Assembly (NCBI GenBank): GCA_002495685.1
Contig: DAGJ01000018.1
Location: forward strand, 1-62,781
Reading direction: 5' to 3'
Source: Methanobrevibacter sp. UBA412
GTDB taxonomy: Archaea > Methanobacteriota > Methanobacteria > Methanobacteriales > Methanobacteriaceae
DNA length: 62,781 nt
This document shows positions 18,760 to 29,347 of the stretch, one piece after another. Positions within the stretch are counted from its first letter, which is position 1; the number at the start of each line of letters is the position of its first letter. A program made the translations under genes and the position numbers. The notes below the pieces were generated by a model, which was not told where the DNA came from, did not search any database, and saw only the letters and a program-made list of their open reading frames with translations.

Positions 18760-18842
18760 AAATTATTATAAATTACTAATTTTATTAATTTTATAAAAAA
18801 TAGATTAAACTTAAAAGAAATAATCAACAATTAATAAGTTAT

Positions 18843-19628
18843 ATGAAATATAAAATTTTAGAAAAACCTAATTGTGAAGAAGCATATGACTTAGTTAAAG
18901 AGGGTTTATGTAAAAAAGCTATGATTACCCTTTTTAGTTGTTGTAAAATAATTTATGAAGGTCGTGCTCTGAGTCAATTAGATTTTGGAGAACGTTTAAT
19001 AATCATTAAACCTGACGGATCATTTCTAGTTCATCAAGAAAAAAAGGTTGAACCTGTTAATTGGCAACCTCCTAAATCCAGAACAAAGGTAAATGTCCAT
19101 GATAATGAACTTTTTTTAGAAAGTTATCGTAGAACCCCTAAAGAACGATTAGAAGTTGAAGTAAAAAAAACTTTATTTGCAAGTTATTCTGTAGCTAAAG
19201 ACTATGCAGAAATTGAACTTGCTGGTTATGAAAAAGATATGGGCGATATGATAATGAAAAAACCTTACTTAATAGAAGAAGGTTTTAAACCTACAGCAAG
19301 AGAATATAGTACAGAACATGGATTCATTGACATATTAGGTAAAGATTATGATGGAAACTTAATGGTTTTAGAATTAAAAGCTAGAAAAGCTGGAACTAAT
19401 GCCGTGAAACAAATCAAAAGATACTTGAGTGATTTTGAAAATCCTGAAAATGATTATCTGAAAGATTTAGGAGCAGAGAAACAAAAAATCCGTGGCTTAC
19501 TTGTTGCACCTAGTATTAATGAGGATGCAAAAGAATTATCTGAAAAAGAAGGGATAGAATTCGTAAGTGTTACCCCTCCAAAAGAATTGAAAAATGATAA
19601 AAAAGTAACATTAGACATATTTAAATAA
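18843..19628 (+). CDS. nucS: Mismatch-specific endonuclease NucS/EndoMS
   Basis: It cleaves both strands at mismatched bases, serving as a mismatch repair nuclease in archaea and actinobacteria that lack MutS/MutL. The N-terminal half is the DNA-binding and dimerisation domain, including WQPPKSRTKV near residue 75. The C-terminal nuclease domain carries HGFIDILGKD and LMVLELKARKAG, which give the Asp and the ExK of the RecB-like site. The 261 aa length is normal. mntP follows 25 bases later and is probably in the same operon. Confidence 0.93.
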   Translation: MKYKILEKPNCEEAYDLVKEGLCKKAMITLFSCCKIIYEGRALSQLDFGERLIIIKPDGSFLVHQEKKVEPVNWQPPKSRTKVNVHDNELFLESYRRTPKERLEVEVKKTLFASYSVAKDYAEIELAGYEKDMGDMIMKKPYLIEEGFKPTAREYSTEHGFIDILGKDYDGNLMVLELKARKAGTNAVKQIKRYLSDFENPENDYLKDLGAEKQKIRGLLVAPSINEDAKELSEKEGIEFVSVTPPKELKNDKKVTLDIFK

Positions 19629-19653
19629 AAAAAATGGAATGTGAGACATAAAA

Positions 19654-20205
19654 ATGATATTAGATTCTTATTCAATGATATTATTAGCAATGGCATTAGG
19701 TACTGATAGTTTCAGTGTGTCATTAACTAAAGGTTTTTCCCAAAAAGGTTTAACAAAATCACAAATTTTATGGTATGCTATATTCTTCGGTGGTTCAGAA
19801 GCACTTATGGCATTAATTGGGTACTTTTTTGGTAATCAATTAAGTGGATTTGTATCAAATGTGGCAACATGGATAGGATTTATACTTCTTTTACTTATAG
19901 GTTTAAATATGATTCGTGACGGATTAAAAAATGACGAAGAAACCGTTGATGAGTTTAGTTTTAAAGAAGTTACATTATTATCAATAGCTACTAGTATCGA
20001 TGCATTTGCTGTTGGTTTAACATTTGCATTATTACATATAAATTATTGGATTCCTATATTATTAATAGGATCTGTAGCTTTTATATTCACTATAATTGGT
20101 GCATTAATTGGTAAAAAATTAGGTGATTACCTCGGAGATAAATTCTTAATTATTGGAGGTATAATTTTAATTATTATCGGTTTAAAAATATTATTAGGAA
20201 TATAA
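19654..20205 (+). CDS. mntP: Manganese efflux pump MntP
   Basis: Six hydrophobic helices occupy the 183 aa. Two related motifs, MALGTDSFSVSL near residue 12 and ATSIDAFAVGL near residue 112, each contain the conserved acidic residue of the family and reflect its internal duplication. It is predicted to export Mn2+ from the cytoplasm. No riboswitch-like leader is seen in the 25-base gap after nucS. Confidence 0.93.
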   Translation: MILDSYSMILLAMALGTDSFSVSLTKGFSQKGLTKSQILWYAIFFGGSEALMALIGYFFGNQLSGFVSNVATWIGFILLLLIGLNMIRDGLKNDEETVDEFSFKEVTLLSIATSIDAFAVGLTFALLHINYWIPILLIGSVAFIFTIIGALIGKKLGDYLGDKFLIIGGIILIIIGLKILLGI

Positions 20206-20220
20206 AAAATTTGTATTCCT
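20196..20220. terminator. Hairpin shared by convergent genes
   Basis: AGGAATA (20196-20202) pairs perfectly with TATTCCT (20214-20220). The left arm includes the mntP stop region, and the right arm ends just before the stop of the convergent gene at 20223. T-rich sequence follows on the plus strand. Confidence 0.45.
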
Positions 20221-20222
20221 AA

Positions 20223-20717
20223 TTATTTCTTTTGTTCTTTATTTTTTAATTCTTCAATTTCATTTAAATGATATTCTAAAGTGTATGGTGTGGCTGGTTG
20301 AACTTGAAGACCTTCATGTGCCATTTCAAGTTTATAAACTAGGAAATCTTTTGTTTCTAAGCTTAAAAATTTATTATTATCTTCTAGTTTTAAATTATCT
20401 AATTCTTCTAAAATTTGTTTATATTCTTTTTCTTCTAAATTTATTAATTCTTCAGCAGATAATTTTTGTAAATCTTCATTTAATTGTAATCCTATACCAA
20501 TCATACCATTAACTTTTTTTCCTTCCCATTCAAATTCTGCTTTTCTTATTTGTTCCATTTGTGAAAGTACATGTTTTTTAGTTGGTTCGGATGCAGGTAA
20601 TTGTGAGGAAGTTCCGGTTACATTTAATTTGTAATCATGTTTCCAGTCACCTACACGGTATATTGTGTAATTATCATTTCCAAAAATTATTTCTTTTCCT
20701 ATATTTTCTTTTACCAT
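20223..20717 (-). CDS. Hypothetical protein
   Basis: A 164 aa soluble protein, rich in Glu, Lys and Leu in its second half (residues about 85-125), which may be helical. I recognise no family. No membrane segment or metal motif is visible. It has its own Met start, and the spacing to the EFR1-type gene upstream on the same strand (49 bases) would allow co-transcription. Confidence 0.6.
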   Translation of the reverse strand: MVKENIGKEIIFGNDNYTIYRVGDWKHDYKLNVTGTSSQLPASEPTKKHVLSQMEQIRKAEFEWEGKKVNGMIGIGLQLNEDLQKLSAEELINLEEKEYKQILEELDNLKLEDNNKFLSLETKDFLVYKLEMAHEGLQVQPATPYTLEYHLNEIEELKNKEQKK

Positions 20718-20766
20718 TTTATTATTTCTCCAAAAATATGATATTTATTAAATTATTTAAAATTGT

Positions 20767-21546
20767 TTAATAAAAGAATTCGGGTTCTTTTCTTTCACTA
20801 CATTTTTTAGCAAATAGTTTTGATGCTGGAACAAACATGAGTTTATTAAATTCTCTTGCATCTTCTGGACATGCATATATACATGCAGTACATGTAATAC
20901 ATTTACTTCCATCTGTTGATTTTGGATTTTCTATATCGATTGCTTTTGTAGGGCATAGAGTAGCACATGTTCCACATTCAGTACAATTTTTATTAGATGT
21001 TGGTTTAAGAGGAACACCTTGAATTTCTCGATATGGTTTGTTTCCAGGAACTGTGATTTCTTTAAAGTTTTCTTTATTGTTTGTGTAATCTTCTATTTTT
21101 TCAATAGTTTTAGTTGTGAATTCATTAATTTTTTCTAAATCTTTTGAATCTGGTCTATTTTTAGCAGTTTCAGGGAATATTGAATGTTGTGCTACAAATG
21201 CTCCAGCAGTTATTGTTTTGAATCCATTTTTATCTAAGATTTCTTTCAATTCAAGAAGAGCATCATCGTAATCTCTGTTTCCATAAACAACAACGGGGAT
21301 TGCTAAGGTATTATTTCCTTTTAAGTTTTCTAAATCTACTTTTACTATTTGTGGGATTCTACCACTAAATACAGGTAACCCTATAATTAGAAGTTCATCT
21401 TCTTGAAATTCTTGAAGAATTATTTTATTGTGTTCTTTTAATAGATCATAACAATCTTTTTCACCATCGAATTTGGAGGATATTTCTTTTACAACTTTTT
21501 TAGTTGTGCTTCCTGGACTAAAAAATACTTCTGAAACTTTAAACAT
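20767..21546 (-). CDS. EFR1-type flavodoxin/ferredoxin fusion
   Basis: The N-terminal 150 residues resemble a flavodoxin-like domain, with the phosphate-loop region FFSPGSTTKKV and IGLPVFSGRIP. The C-terminal part has two [4Fe-4S] motifs, CTECGTCATLCPTKA and CITCTACIYACPEDA. This architecture is typical of small archaeal electron carriers that couple FMN to ferredoxin clusters. The partner enzyme is unknown. GGAAG precedes the ATG. Confidence 0.87.
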   Translation of the reverse strand: MFKVSEVFFSPGSTTKKVVKEISSKFDGEKDCYDLLKEHNKIILQEFQEDELLIIGLPVFSGRIPQIVKVDLENLKGNNTLAIPVVVYGNRDYDDALLELKEILDKNGFKTITAGAFVAQHSIFPETAKNRPDSKDLEKINEFTTKTIEKIEDYTNNKENFKEITVPGNKPYREIQGVPLKPTSNKNCTECGTCATLCPTKAIDIENPKSTDGSKCITCTACIYACPEDAREFNKLMFVPASKLFAKKCSERKEPEFFY

Positions 21547-21712
21547 TTTTTTAACTTCCTTGAAAATTTTTTTAAAATTAATAATTAGTTTTATTTATAT
21601 AATTCTTATTAAATACTTTTTGATAAAACTTTAAAAAAATATTTTAAAAACTATTAAATATTAGTATTCATAAAAAAATATTTATATTATAAATTAGTGG
21701 AGGTTTGAAGTT

Positions 21713-22786
21713 TTGGTTAAATATTGTCCAAAATGTGGGAATGCAAGTTATGATAGTGCACCTAAATGTGGAAATTGTGGGTATGACTTCACAAAATCAA
21801 CTAATAAAAAAGAATCTGTAAAACAAAGTAGCTTTAAAGACCAAATAATGGGTAGTTTTAAAGATTTAAGTGATTCTAAAAATGGCAAAAAAGAAGAACC
21901 TAAATCTTCTAATTTTAATAAACCATCTTTTAATATTAAAAAATTTGATTTAAGTGGTTATGATTTAAGCCAAGATAATATAAAAAAAGAAGAACCTAAA
22001 AATATTCATCCAGATTCTTATTTTATGAGTGATAAGGAAAAATATGAACGATTTAAGGCTAGTAAAGATCAAGAAGTAAGTTATACAACTGTTAAAAATA
22101 CACAAAAAGAAGTAAAGAAAACACAAAAGCCAAAATCAGTTAAAACTAAAGTTCCCGAAGAACCTGATGTTTTTAAAGATATTAAAGATGTTTTTAAAAG
22201 TAATAATGAACCTAAAAAAGATTCCAGCCTTAATTTCTTAAATAAAATTAGTAGACGGAACATTGCAATATTTGTTATTGTGATAGCATTGCTTGCAATA
22301 ATTATTGCAGCTGTTGGTTCAACAATGTTTACTAGTGAAGAAACACATATGGGTCCAGGAAATTATAGTAGTGATAAAGTATCATTTAGTTATCCTACTA
22401 GCTGGTCACAGTATAATAGTACTAGTGGAGACTCAGATCAAGGAGAAGTTGCTTTCCGTACACCTGATAAAACGGTGATTGGATTTAGTTGTATTAATAA
22501 TAGTGATATAACACTTAATGATGTTAAAAATAGTATTAATCAAACTGCGAAATCTTTAGATGGGAAAATCATTAGTGTGAATAATATAACTATTGATGGT
22601 GTAAATGCAACTGATATATCAATAAATACTACTGGACATGGTTATTCAAGATATATATCTGTTATTCATGACGATACTTATTATAATTGGGTAATCAACA
22701 ATGGTAAAAGTGATAATCCATATTTAAATGCAACAAATACATCTGCAATCAATAAGATGATAAATAGTATTCATTTTACTGATTAA
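21713..22786 (+). CDS. Zinc-ribbon, membrane-anchored protein with PsbP-like outer domain
   Basis: The start is a TTG preceded by GGAGG at 9 bases. Residues 5-23 form a zinc ribbon (YCPKCGN and KCGNCGYD). A long Lys/Ser-rich cytoplasmic linker reaches residue 180, and one transmembrane helix spans about 183-205. The outer domain of about 150 residues contains YPTSWSQYNS, a PsbP/DUF1795-like opening. It has many N-glycosylation sequons (for example NYS, NST, NQT, NIT, NAT, NTT). The role is unknown; the topology suggests a cell-surface protein with a zinc-binding cytoplasmic end. Confidence 0.75.
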   Translation: MVKYCPKCGNASYDSAPKCGNCGYDFTKSTNKKESVKQSSFKDQIMGSFKDLSDSKNGKKEEPKSSNFNKPSFNIKKFDLSGYDLSQDNIKKEEPKNIHPDSYFMSDKEKYERFKASKDQEVSYTTVKNTQKEVKKTQKPKSVKTKVPEEPDVFKDIKDVFKSNNEPKKDSSLNFLNKISRRNIAIFVIVIALLAIIIAAVGSTMFTSEETHMGPGNYSSDKVSFSYPTSWSQYNSTSGDSDQGEVAFRTPDKTVIGFSCINNSDITLNDVKNSINQTAKSLDGKIISVNNITIDGVNATDISINTTGHGYSRYISVIHDDTYYNWVINNGKSDNPYLNATNTSAINKMINSIHFTD

Positions 22787-22861
22787 ACAAAATTTTTCAT
22801 CTAAAATTTTTTTACTTTTTTTAAATTTTTTTTTAATTCAAATATTATTGGAGCCATTTTA

Positions 22862-23713
22862 ATGAACATTTTAAAAGTAGCATTATGTCAAATAAATGTA
22901 ATAGATAATAAAGAAGCAAATATTAAAGAAGCAGAAACTTATATAAAAATAGCTAGAGATAAAGGGGCTGAATTAGCAATATTGCCTGAAATGTTTAATT
23001 GTCCTTATGAAAATAGTAAATTTAGAAAATATTCTGAAATAGCTGAAGATAGTATTACATTACAACACATTCAAAAATTAGCTAAGGAATTAAAAATTTA
23101 TATATTGGCTGGAAGTATTCCTGAAAAAGAGATTAATGAAGATGGTAGTGAATCAATATATAATACTAGCTTTTTTTATGATAATAATGGGAAATTAATT
23201 GGGAAACATAGAAAAATGCACTTATTTGACATTGATGTTAAAGGAAAAATTAGATTTAAAGAATCTGATACATTGACTGCTGGTGATGATTTTACACTTG
23301 TAGATACTAAATGGGGAAAGATAGGTTTAGGAATATGTTATGATATTAGATTCCCCGAACTAGCTAGAATACTTACACAGAAAGGTGCTCGTATACTGAT
23401 TTATCCAGGGGCTTTTAATTTAACTACTGGGCCAAGTCATTGGGAAACATTATTTAAGGCACGAGCTTTAGATAATCAAGTTTATTGTATTGGTGTTTCA
23501 CCTGCATTAAATCAAAAAGGAGAATATAATGCATTTGGACATAGTATTATATGTGATCCTTGGGGAGATATTGTAGCTGAAGCTAAATATGATGAAAAAT
23601 TAATTACTGAAATATTGGATTTAGATTTAATTGATAATGTTCGAAAAGATATTCCTGTACTTGCAAATAGAAGAACAGATCTTTATCAAATAAATGAAGT
23701 GAAAAAGGAATAA
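22862..23713 (+). CDS. Carbon-nitrogen hydrolase, Nit2/omega-amidase-like
   Basis: A nitrilase-superfamily amidase with the catalytic triad Glu43 (LPEMFNCPYE), Lys118 (GKHRKMHLFD) and Cys159 (GLGICYDIRFPEL). The 283 aa length and the motif set match the Nit2 or omega-amidase branch, which deamidates alpha-keto acid amides. A damaged-metabolite repair role is likely but not proven. It stands alone, with its own GGAG site. Confidence 0.88.
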   Translation: MNILKVALCQINVIDNKEANIKEAETYIKIARDKGAELAILPEMFNCPYENSKFRKYSEIAEDSITLQHIQKLAKELKIYILAGSIPEKEINEDGSESIYNTSFFYDNNGKLIGKHRKMHLFDIDVKGKIRFKESDTLTAGDDFTLVDTKWGKIGLGICYDIRFPELARILTQKGARILIYPGAFNLTTGPSHWETLFKARALDNQVYCIGVSPALNQKGEYNAFGHSIICDPWGDIVAEAKYDEKLITEILDLDLIDNVRKDIPVLANRRTDLYQINEVKKE

Positions 23714-23750
23714 ATCTTCTTTATTTTAACTTTTTTTTAATTTTATTATT

Positions 23751-25151
23751 TTATAAATTTAATTTATTATTTTCTGTTATTAATTCTCCTTCTGAACCAT
23801 ATTGTTTTAAATCTTTATTACAATGTATATAAGAGTATATCCAACTTATACTTGCCCCAATAAGTTTACCTGATACTAATCCTATAAGTAAAATTGTAAA
23901 ATTCACTTTAAATGATAATACTAAAATTAGTACAATACTTATGGGGAAGATTATTTCTTGTAATATTGCTGTAAATAAACTTGTTGGTCCTTTACCTATT
24001 CCTTGGAAGTATCCACTACATATACTGCCAATTGGTTGAGATAAAAAGAATATTATCATTACCCGTAACATTAACGTTATTTGTGGTATTAATTGTGCTG
24101 TTTGTGGAGAATAACTGAATAATAATGCTATTTGTGGTGCAAATATAAAAATTAGAATACCTATGCTTAATCCTATTAATATTCCTAGTTTAGTTCCATA
24201 TTGAAATACTTTTTTGATTCTTAAAAATTTTTTTCCACCATAAGATGCTCCTTCTACTGTAACTAATGCTAATTTTAATCCTACTGCTGGCACTATACCA
24301 AATAATATTACTCTCATTCCAGCAGTATAAGCTGCTACTGCATTTGTATTAATTATAGTGGAGAGTATTGTATTCATAAATCCTAACTGTATAGATATGC
24401 AGAGCATTTCCATACTAGCAGGTATGCCTACCATTAGCAATGCATATAATATTTTCTTATTGAGTTTTAAAAATTTTACTTTGATTTTAACATATGCATC
24501 TTTTTTTATTAATAACCAGTAAATAAGAACAATACATGGTATTATAGCGGATATAACTGTAGATACAGCTGCTCCTTGAATTCCCATATTTAATTTGAAC
24601 ATGAAAATAGGATCGAGTACTGCATTCATTACACCGGATAATGCCATTATGTATAATGCCCTATTCATATCACCTTCTGCTCTAAGTATTCCAGATAGCA
24701 TAGCCATAAGCATGACAAATATAGCACCTGAAAATATTATGGTGTTGTATTGAACAGCAATACTTAAAATACTTTTACCACCTATAGATGAAAGTATTGG
24801 TTTTTGGAAAACTAATACAATTACTGATATAATTATAGAAATAATTATTGCAAGAATTATTGCCTGAGTTGCAGATTGATCTGCTTTATCTTTATTTTTA
24901 GCTCCAATAAAACGAGCTATAAGACTAGTTCCACCAGCAGCCATACCATTAGCAAAACCATTTAAAACTATAAATAATGGAGTAGTGACACCTAATGCTG
25001 CAAGAGCTGTTGGTCCAAGAAATGAAATCCAAATTCCATCAATAAGATTGTAAGATTGCATTATAAGCATTCCTAACATCATAGGGATCATCATTGTACG
25101 TAATGCTACTTTATAATCCCCAAAAAGTAAATCTAAATTTTTATTTGACAT
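23751..25151 (-). CDS. MATE-family multidrug efflux transporter
   Basis: Twelve hydrophobic helices over 466 aa form two related halves typical of MATE exporters, which use Na+ or H+ gradients to expel cationic compounds. The N-terminal motif IPMMLGMLIMQSYNLIDGIW matches helix 1 of the family. It lies 12 bases after the marR stop, so the two form an operon, and the transporter is probably induced when the regulator binds a drug-like ligand. Confidence 0.92.
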   Translation of the reverse strand: MSNKNLDLLFGDYKVALRTMMIPMMLGMLIMQSYNLIDGIWISFLGPTALAALGVTTPLFIVLNGFANGMAAGGTSLIARFIGAKNKDKADQSATQAIILAIIISIIISVIVLVFQKPILSSIGGKSILSIAVQYNTIIFSGAIFVMLMAMLSGILRAEGDMNRALYIMALSGVMNAVLDPIFMFKLNMGIQGAAVSTVISAIIPCIVLIYWLLIKKDAYVKIKVKFLKLNKKILYALLMVGIPASMEMLCISIQLGFMNTILSTIINTNAVAAYTAGMRVILFGIVPAVGLKLALVTVEGASYGGKKFLRIKKVFQYGTKLGILIGLSIGILIFIFAPQIALLFSYSPQTAQLIPQITLMLRVMIIFFLSQPIGSICSGYFQGIGKGPTSLFTAILQEIIFPISIVLILVLSFKVNFTILLIGLVSGKLIGASISWIYSYIHCNKDLKQYGSEGELITENNKLNL

Positions 25152-25163
25152 AAAAAATCACGG

Positions 25164-25634
25164 TTAATAAGAGTTTAAATCATTTAAACTTTTACTAGCT
25201 AATTTAGCTAATTCTTCACGAAAAATAGGATTCAAATTATTTATTCCCATTTTTAATTCCCATTCTAAATTATAATTAATAAATTTATTAGAAAGATTTT
25301 TCCCCTTTTCTGTTGCAAAAATTTGATTTTTTCTCCGATTATTAGGATTAACTTTTCTTAATATATATCCTTGTTCTTCTAAACTTCGTAAAGAGTTTGC
25401 TACTGTTGATTTATTTAATCCAAATGTTTTTACTAAATCTTCTTGGCTTAAACCTTCATTTGCACATATTGACATTATTAATTTTACTTCTCCTAAGAAC
25501 AAATTTAATTCTTTTAGTTTATTAGACATATAACGTTGTTGGCTTCGTTCAATAAATGATATTTGAGCTATTAATGCTACTTTATCAATATATTCTTTAG
25601 GTTCTTTTATTAAAATGTCTTTTTCTGTTATCAT
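25164..25634 (-). CDS. MarR-family transcriptional regulator
   Basis: A 156 aa winged-helix dimer. The recognition helix region is GLSQEDLVKTFGLNKSTVANSLRSLEEQGYILR, followed by the basic wing (NPNNRRKNQI) and a C-terminal dimerisation helix. It is the first gene of the marR-MATE operon. A 17-bp palindrome upstream is a candidate autoregulatory operator. AGGAA lies 7 bases before the ATG. Confidence 0.92.
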   Translation of the reverse strand: MITEKDILIKEPKEYIDKVALIAQISFIERSQQRYMSNKLKELNLFLGEVKLIMSICANEGLSQEDLVKTFGLNKSTVANSLRSLEEQGYILRKVNPNNRRKNQIFATEKGKNLSNKFINYNLEWELKMGINNLNPIFREELAKLASKSLNDLNSY

Positions 25635-25705
25635 TGTTTGTTCCTGAAATTTTTTCTTTATTATTTATTTTGTTTTAAAAATATTTAAAAGTATTGTTAC
25701 AAAAC

Positions 25706-25722
25706 AGTTTTATGACAAAACT
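25706..25722. promoter_or_regulatory. Candidate MarR operator
   Basis: AGTTTT-ATGAC-AAAACT is a perfect 6-bp inverted repeat about 70 bases before the marR start. A minus-strand TATA-like TTTTAAATA lies just downstream at about 25683-25691, so the site would sit where TBP and TFB assemble. Confidence 0.45.
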
Positions 25723-25750
25723 ATTAAGTTATAAAAAAAGAAAAGAAAAA

Positions 25751-26464
25751 TTAATTTTTAAAAAAATCTTTATTTTCCTTAATAATTTTTTTCATAGCTT
25801 TAACTCGTTTTTTAGGAGTAGAACCTAAATCTTTCTCATCCACATCAACTAAACCATTTTCAACAAGTAGATTAAATTGATAAGGGATAACAGCTTCCTC
25901 TGCTTTTTGAATAGATTTATTACAAGCCTTTTTAAAATCTTTATCTTTCTCTTTACGTCTAGCCTTCTTAATTAATTTAATAGATTCTTCAGTACCTAAA
26001 TCACCAAAGGATCTTATAGCAGCAAGACGAACACCCCAATCTTCATCATCTAAACCTTTAGAAATATCATCAATATTATCGTTAGCTTTTAACTCACCAA
26101 GACCACGAACAGCAACCTTACGAACAATAGCGTCATCATCTTCAACAGCTTCAGCAAGACAAGGAATAACCTTTTCATCACCAGTTTGTTTTAAAGCATA
26201 AGTAATAAATCTTTTATTTTGACCATTTTCATTATTAAATCGTTCAATAAGTTTATCAACAGCAGATTCACCCATTGTTCCTAAAATTTCTGCAGCTTTA
26301 AATCTAACAGGAGAACTTTCATCAGTAGTAGCTTCAATCAAAGGATCAATAGCAACATCATCAGTAACCCCAACTAAACTATTAACCGCTAACTTACGAG
26401 TATTAACATCTTCACTAGTTAAGTGTTCTAAAGCTTCATTCATAGATAATTTTTCATCACTCAT
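25751..26464 (-). CDS. HEAT-repeat protein (PBS-lyase type)
   Basis: A 237 aa helical repeat protein. About five HEAT-like units of roughly 31 residues are seen from residue 12 to 180, with recurrent patterns such as DPLIEATTDESSPVRFKAAEILG and DDAIVRKVAVRGLGELKA. The last 50 residues are basic and not repeated. Such proteins are scaffolds for protein interactions, and the partner is unknown. It diverges from the Lhr helicase gene. Confidence 0.88.
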   Translation of the reverse strand: MSDEKLSMNEALEHLTSEDVNTRKLAVNSLVGVTDDVAIDPLIEATTDESSPVRFKAAEILGTMGESAVDKLIERFNNENGQNKRFITYALKQTGDEKVIPCLAEAVEDDDAIVRKVAVRGLGELKANDNIDDISKGLDDEDWGVRLAAIRSFGDLGTEESIKLIKKARRKEKDKDFKKACNKSIQKAEEAVIPYQFNLLVENGLVDVDEKDLGSTPKKRVKAMKKIIKENKDFFKN

Positions 26465-26683
26465 ATATCACACCAAAATTAATTAATAAAAAGTAAATTC
26501 AATAATAAAGAAAATAATATAGTTTAATTAAGCTTAATAAGCATTAACTAAATTTAATATAAAAAAATTCACTAATACAATTTTTTATTAAAACTAATAT
26601 TTAAATTTTTAATAGAAAACTAGTTATAAATATTAAATTAAAAAAAAGATACAAATATAAAAAAATTATAGTTATGAATAAAC
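26465..26683. promoter_or_regulatory. Divergent promoter region, HEAT-repeat gene and lhr
   Basis: An AT-rich spacer of 219 bases. A GGTGTGA ribosome binding site serves the minus-strand HEAT gene. No convincing ribosome binding site precedes the Lhr ATG, which suggests a weak or leaderless start. No further structure was recognised. Confidence 0.3.
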
Positions 26684-29284
26684 ATGATAAGCAAACAAGA
26701 AAAATCTTACAGCAAAAAAGAGATTTATAAAAATCTTCACCCATGGGTTAAAGAATGGTTTGATAAAACATTTACAGATTTTACACCAGCCCAAAAAAAA
26801 GCTATAATAGATATTCACCATCATGAAAATGTTTTAATCAGTTCACCAACAGGATCAGGTAAAACATTAACTGCATTTTTAAGTATTATTAGCGAACTTA
26901 CAACACTTGCAGAAAAAGAAGAATTAGAAGATAAAGTTTATTGTATTTATATAAGCCCTCTAAAAGCATTAGACAATGATATTGAAAAAAATTTAGAAAA
27001 ACCTTTAGAAGAAATCGAAAAAATTGCAGGAAAACCTTTAGGAATACGTAAAGCTGTACGAACAGGCGATACTAGCCAATATCAAAGACAAAAAATGTTA
27101 AAAAAACCACCACATATTCTTATCACAACCCCAGAAACATTATCAATATTACTTGTAGCACCAAAATTTAGACTTAAATTAAGCAATGTTAAATATGTTA
27201 TAATAGATGAAATCCACTCTTTAGCAGAAAATAAAAGAGGAGTTCATTTATCACTAAGTTTAGAAAGATTACAATTCTTAATTGGAAACTATACCCGAAT
27301 AGGCCTATCCGCAACAGTATCTCCTTTAACAGAAATTGCAAAATTTTTAGTAGGGTATGAATATGGAGTAGAAAGAAATTGCAAAATAATTGATGTAAAC
27401 TATTTAAAAGAAATGGATATGGAAGTTTTATGTCCAGTTGATGACATAGTTCTAGCAGATGATGAAGATACACGTTTAGGAATGTATGATTTAGTTGATG
27501 AATTAGCAATGCAACATAAAACCACTTTAATATTTACAAACACAAGAAGTGGAACTGAAAGTTTTGTTTATAATCTAAAAAAAATGTATCCTAAACATTA
27601 TAATAGTAATAATATAATGGCACACCACTCCTCATTATCTAAAGAATCTAGATTAATAACAGAAACTAATCTAAAAGAAGGTAAGTTAAAAGTAGTTGTT
27701 TCATCAACAAGTTTAGAATTAGGAATAGATATAGGATACATTGATTTAGTTATATTAATAAATTCACCAAAAAGTGTGTCCCGAGCATTACAACGAATTG
27801 GTAGAAGCGGACATGAATTACATGAAAAATCAAAAGGAAGAATAATAGTAACTGATCGTGACGACTTAGTAGAATGTGCAGTACTTCTTAAAAATGCAAA
27901 AGAAGGTAGAATAGATAAAATAAAAACACCCGTTAATTGTTTAGATGTTTTAGCACAACACTTGTATGGAATGAGTATCGAAAATATATGTGATATAGAT
28001 TATACTTATGATATAATCCGTAAAAGTTACTGTTACAAAGATTTATCCCGAGATGACTATGAAGATGTTTTAAGTTATTTAGCTGGAGAATATGTTGAAC
28101 TTGAAGACCGATACGTTTATGCAAAGATTTGGATAGATTATGATAAAAAAAGATTTGGAAAACGTGGAAAACTTGCAAGAGTATTATACAGTACTAATAT
28201 TGGAACAATACCAGATCGTTCTGCTGTACAAGTAAAATGTGATGGTGAAGTTGTAGGTAAAGTTGAAGAAGAGTTTATGGAAAAACTTAAAAAAGGAGAT
28301 ACTTTTGTTCTTGGTGGAAGTATTTATCGTTTCAATTATGGTAGGGGAATGACAATAAATGTAACTCCTTCACAAGGACCTCCAACTATTCCTTCATGGT
28401 TTAGTGAACAATTACCTTTAGCTTTTGATCTTGCAGTAGATATTCAGAGATTTAGATCTTTAATGGAAGGTAAATTTCAATATAAAAAAAGTAAAACAGA
28501 AATTTTAGAGTATATTCATGATTATCTTTATGTAGATGATTTTGCAGCTAATGCAATTTATGAATATTTCCATGAACAGTATGTTTATGCTAAAGTACCT
28601 AGTAGTAGAAAAATGTTAATCGAATATTACAAAGGTTTTGGTGGGAAAAAATTTGTTGTTTTCCATAGTTTATTTGGGAGAAAAACAAATGATGCTTTAA
28701 GTCGTGCCATTGCATATATTGCAGCTACAGAATACAATAGAGATTTAACAATAAGCATTAGTGATAATGGTTTCTATTTGAGTAGTGATAAAAAAATTAA
28801 TGCACTTGAATCATTTAAAAAGTTAAATAGTGGAAATATTGATAATGTACTTGAAAAAGCATTGAATAAAACTGAAGTTTTAGCCCATAGATTCAGGGAC
28901 TGTGCTGGACGTTCATTAATGACACTTCGTAGGTATAAAGGGGATCAGAAATCTGCAGGACGCCAACAAGTACGTGGAAAAATATTATTAAAATTTGTTC
29001 AGGAAATGGATAATAATTTCAGTATATTAAAAGAAGCTAGAAGAGAATCTACTGAAGATTATATGGACATTAAAGGTGCTAAGAAAGTTTTAGAATGGAT
29101 TGAATCTGGTGGAATGGAAGTAGAAACTATAAGTACTTTAATACCTTCACCTTTTGCTTATAATTTAGTGAGTCAGGGATATTTAGATGTTTTAGCCCAA
29201 ACAGATAAAGCCGAATTTACAAAACGAATGCATCAAGCAGTACTTGATGAAGTTAAAAGTAAACTTAAAGAGGAATATTATTAA
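26684..29284 (+). CDS. lhr: Lhr-type superfamily 2 helicase
   Basis: An ATP-dependent 3'-5' helicase active in DNA repair and on RNA:DNA hybrids. Walker [10 protein letters not shown], is at residues 53-61 and the DEIH box at 175-178. GLSATVSPL is motif III, and [15 protein letters not shown] with QRIGRSGH are motifs V and VI. The remaining 450 residues correspond to the winged helix and the Lhr-specific domain. The 866 aa length fits Lhr-core, with no bacterial C-terminal extension. Confidence 0.94.
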   Translation: MISKQEKSYSKKEIYKNLHPWVKEWFDKTFTDFTPAQKKAIIDIHHHENVLISSPTGSGKTLTAFLSIISELTTLAEKEELEDKVYCIYISPLKALDNDIEKNLEKPLEEIEKIAGKPLGIRKAVRTGDTSQYQRQKMLKKPPHILITTPETLSILLVAPKFRLKLSNVKYVIIDEIHSLAENKRGVHLSLSLERLQFLIGNYTRIGLSATVSPLTEIAKFLVGYEYGVERNCKIIDVNYLKEMDMEVLCPVDDIVLADDEDTRLGMYDLVDELAMQHKTTLIFTNTRSGTESFVYNLKKMYPKHYNSNNIMAHHSSLSKESRLITETNLKEGKLKVVVSSTSLELGIDIGYIDLVILINSPKSVSRALQRIGRSGHELHEKSKGRIIVTDRDDLVECAVLLKNAKEGRIDKIKTPVNCLDVLAQHLYGMSIENICDIDYTYDIIRKSYCYKDLSRDDYEDVLSYLAGEYVELEDRYVYAKIWIDYDKKRFGKRGKLARVLYSTNIGTIPDRSAVQVKCDGEVVGKVEEEFMEKLKKGDTFVLGGSIYRFNYGRGMTINVTPSQGPPTIPSWFSEQLPLAFDLAVDIQRFRSLMEGKFQYKKSKTEILEYIHDYLYVDDFAANAIYEYFHEQYVYAKVPSSRKMLIEYYKGFGGKKFVVFHSLFGRKTNDALSRAIAYIAATEYNRDLTISISDNGFYLSSDKKINALESFKKLNSGNIDNVLEKALNKTEVLAHRFRDCAGRSLMTLRRYKGDQKSAGRQQVRGKILLKFVQEMDNNFSILKEARRESTEDYMDIKGAKKVLEWIESGGMEVETISTLIPSPFAYNLVSQGYLDVLAQTDKAEFTKRMHQAVLDEVKSKLKEEYY

Positions 29285-29347
29285 AAAATAAAATAAAATA
29301 ATTATTTTAATAAAAATTAAATATCTAAAAGAATAAACATTACTTTC

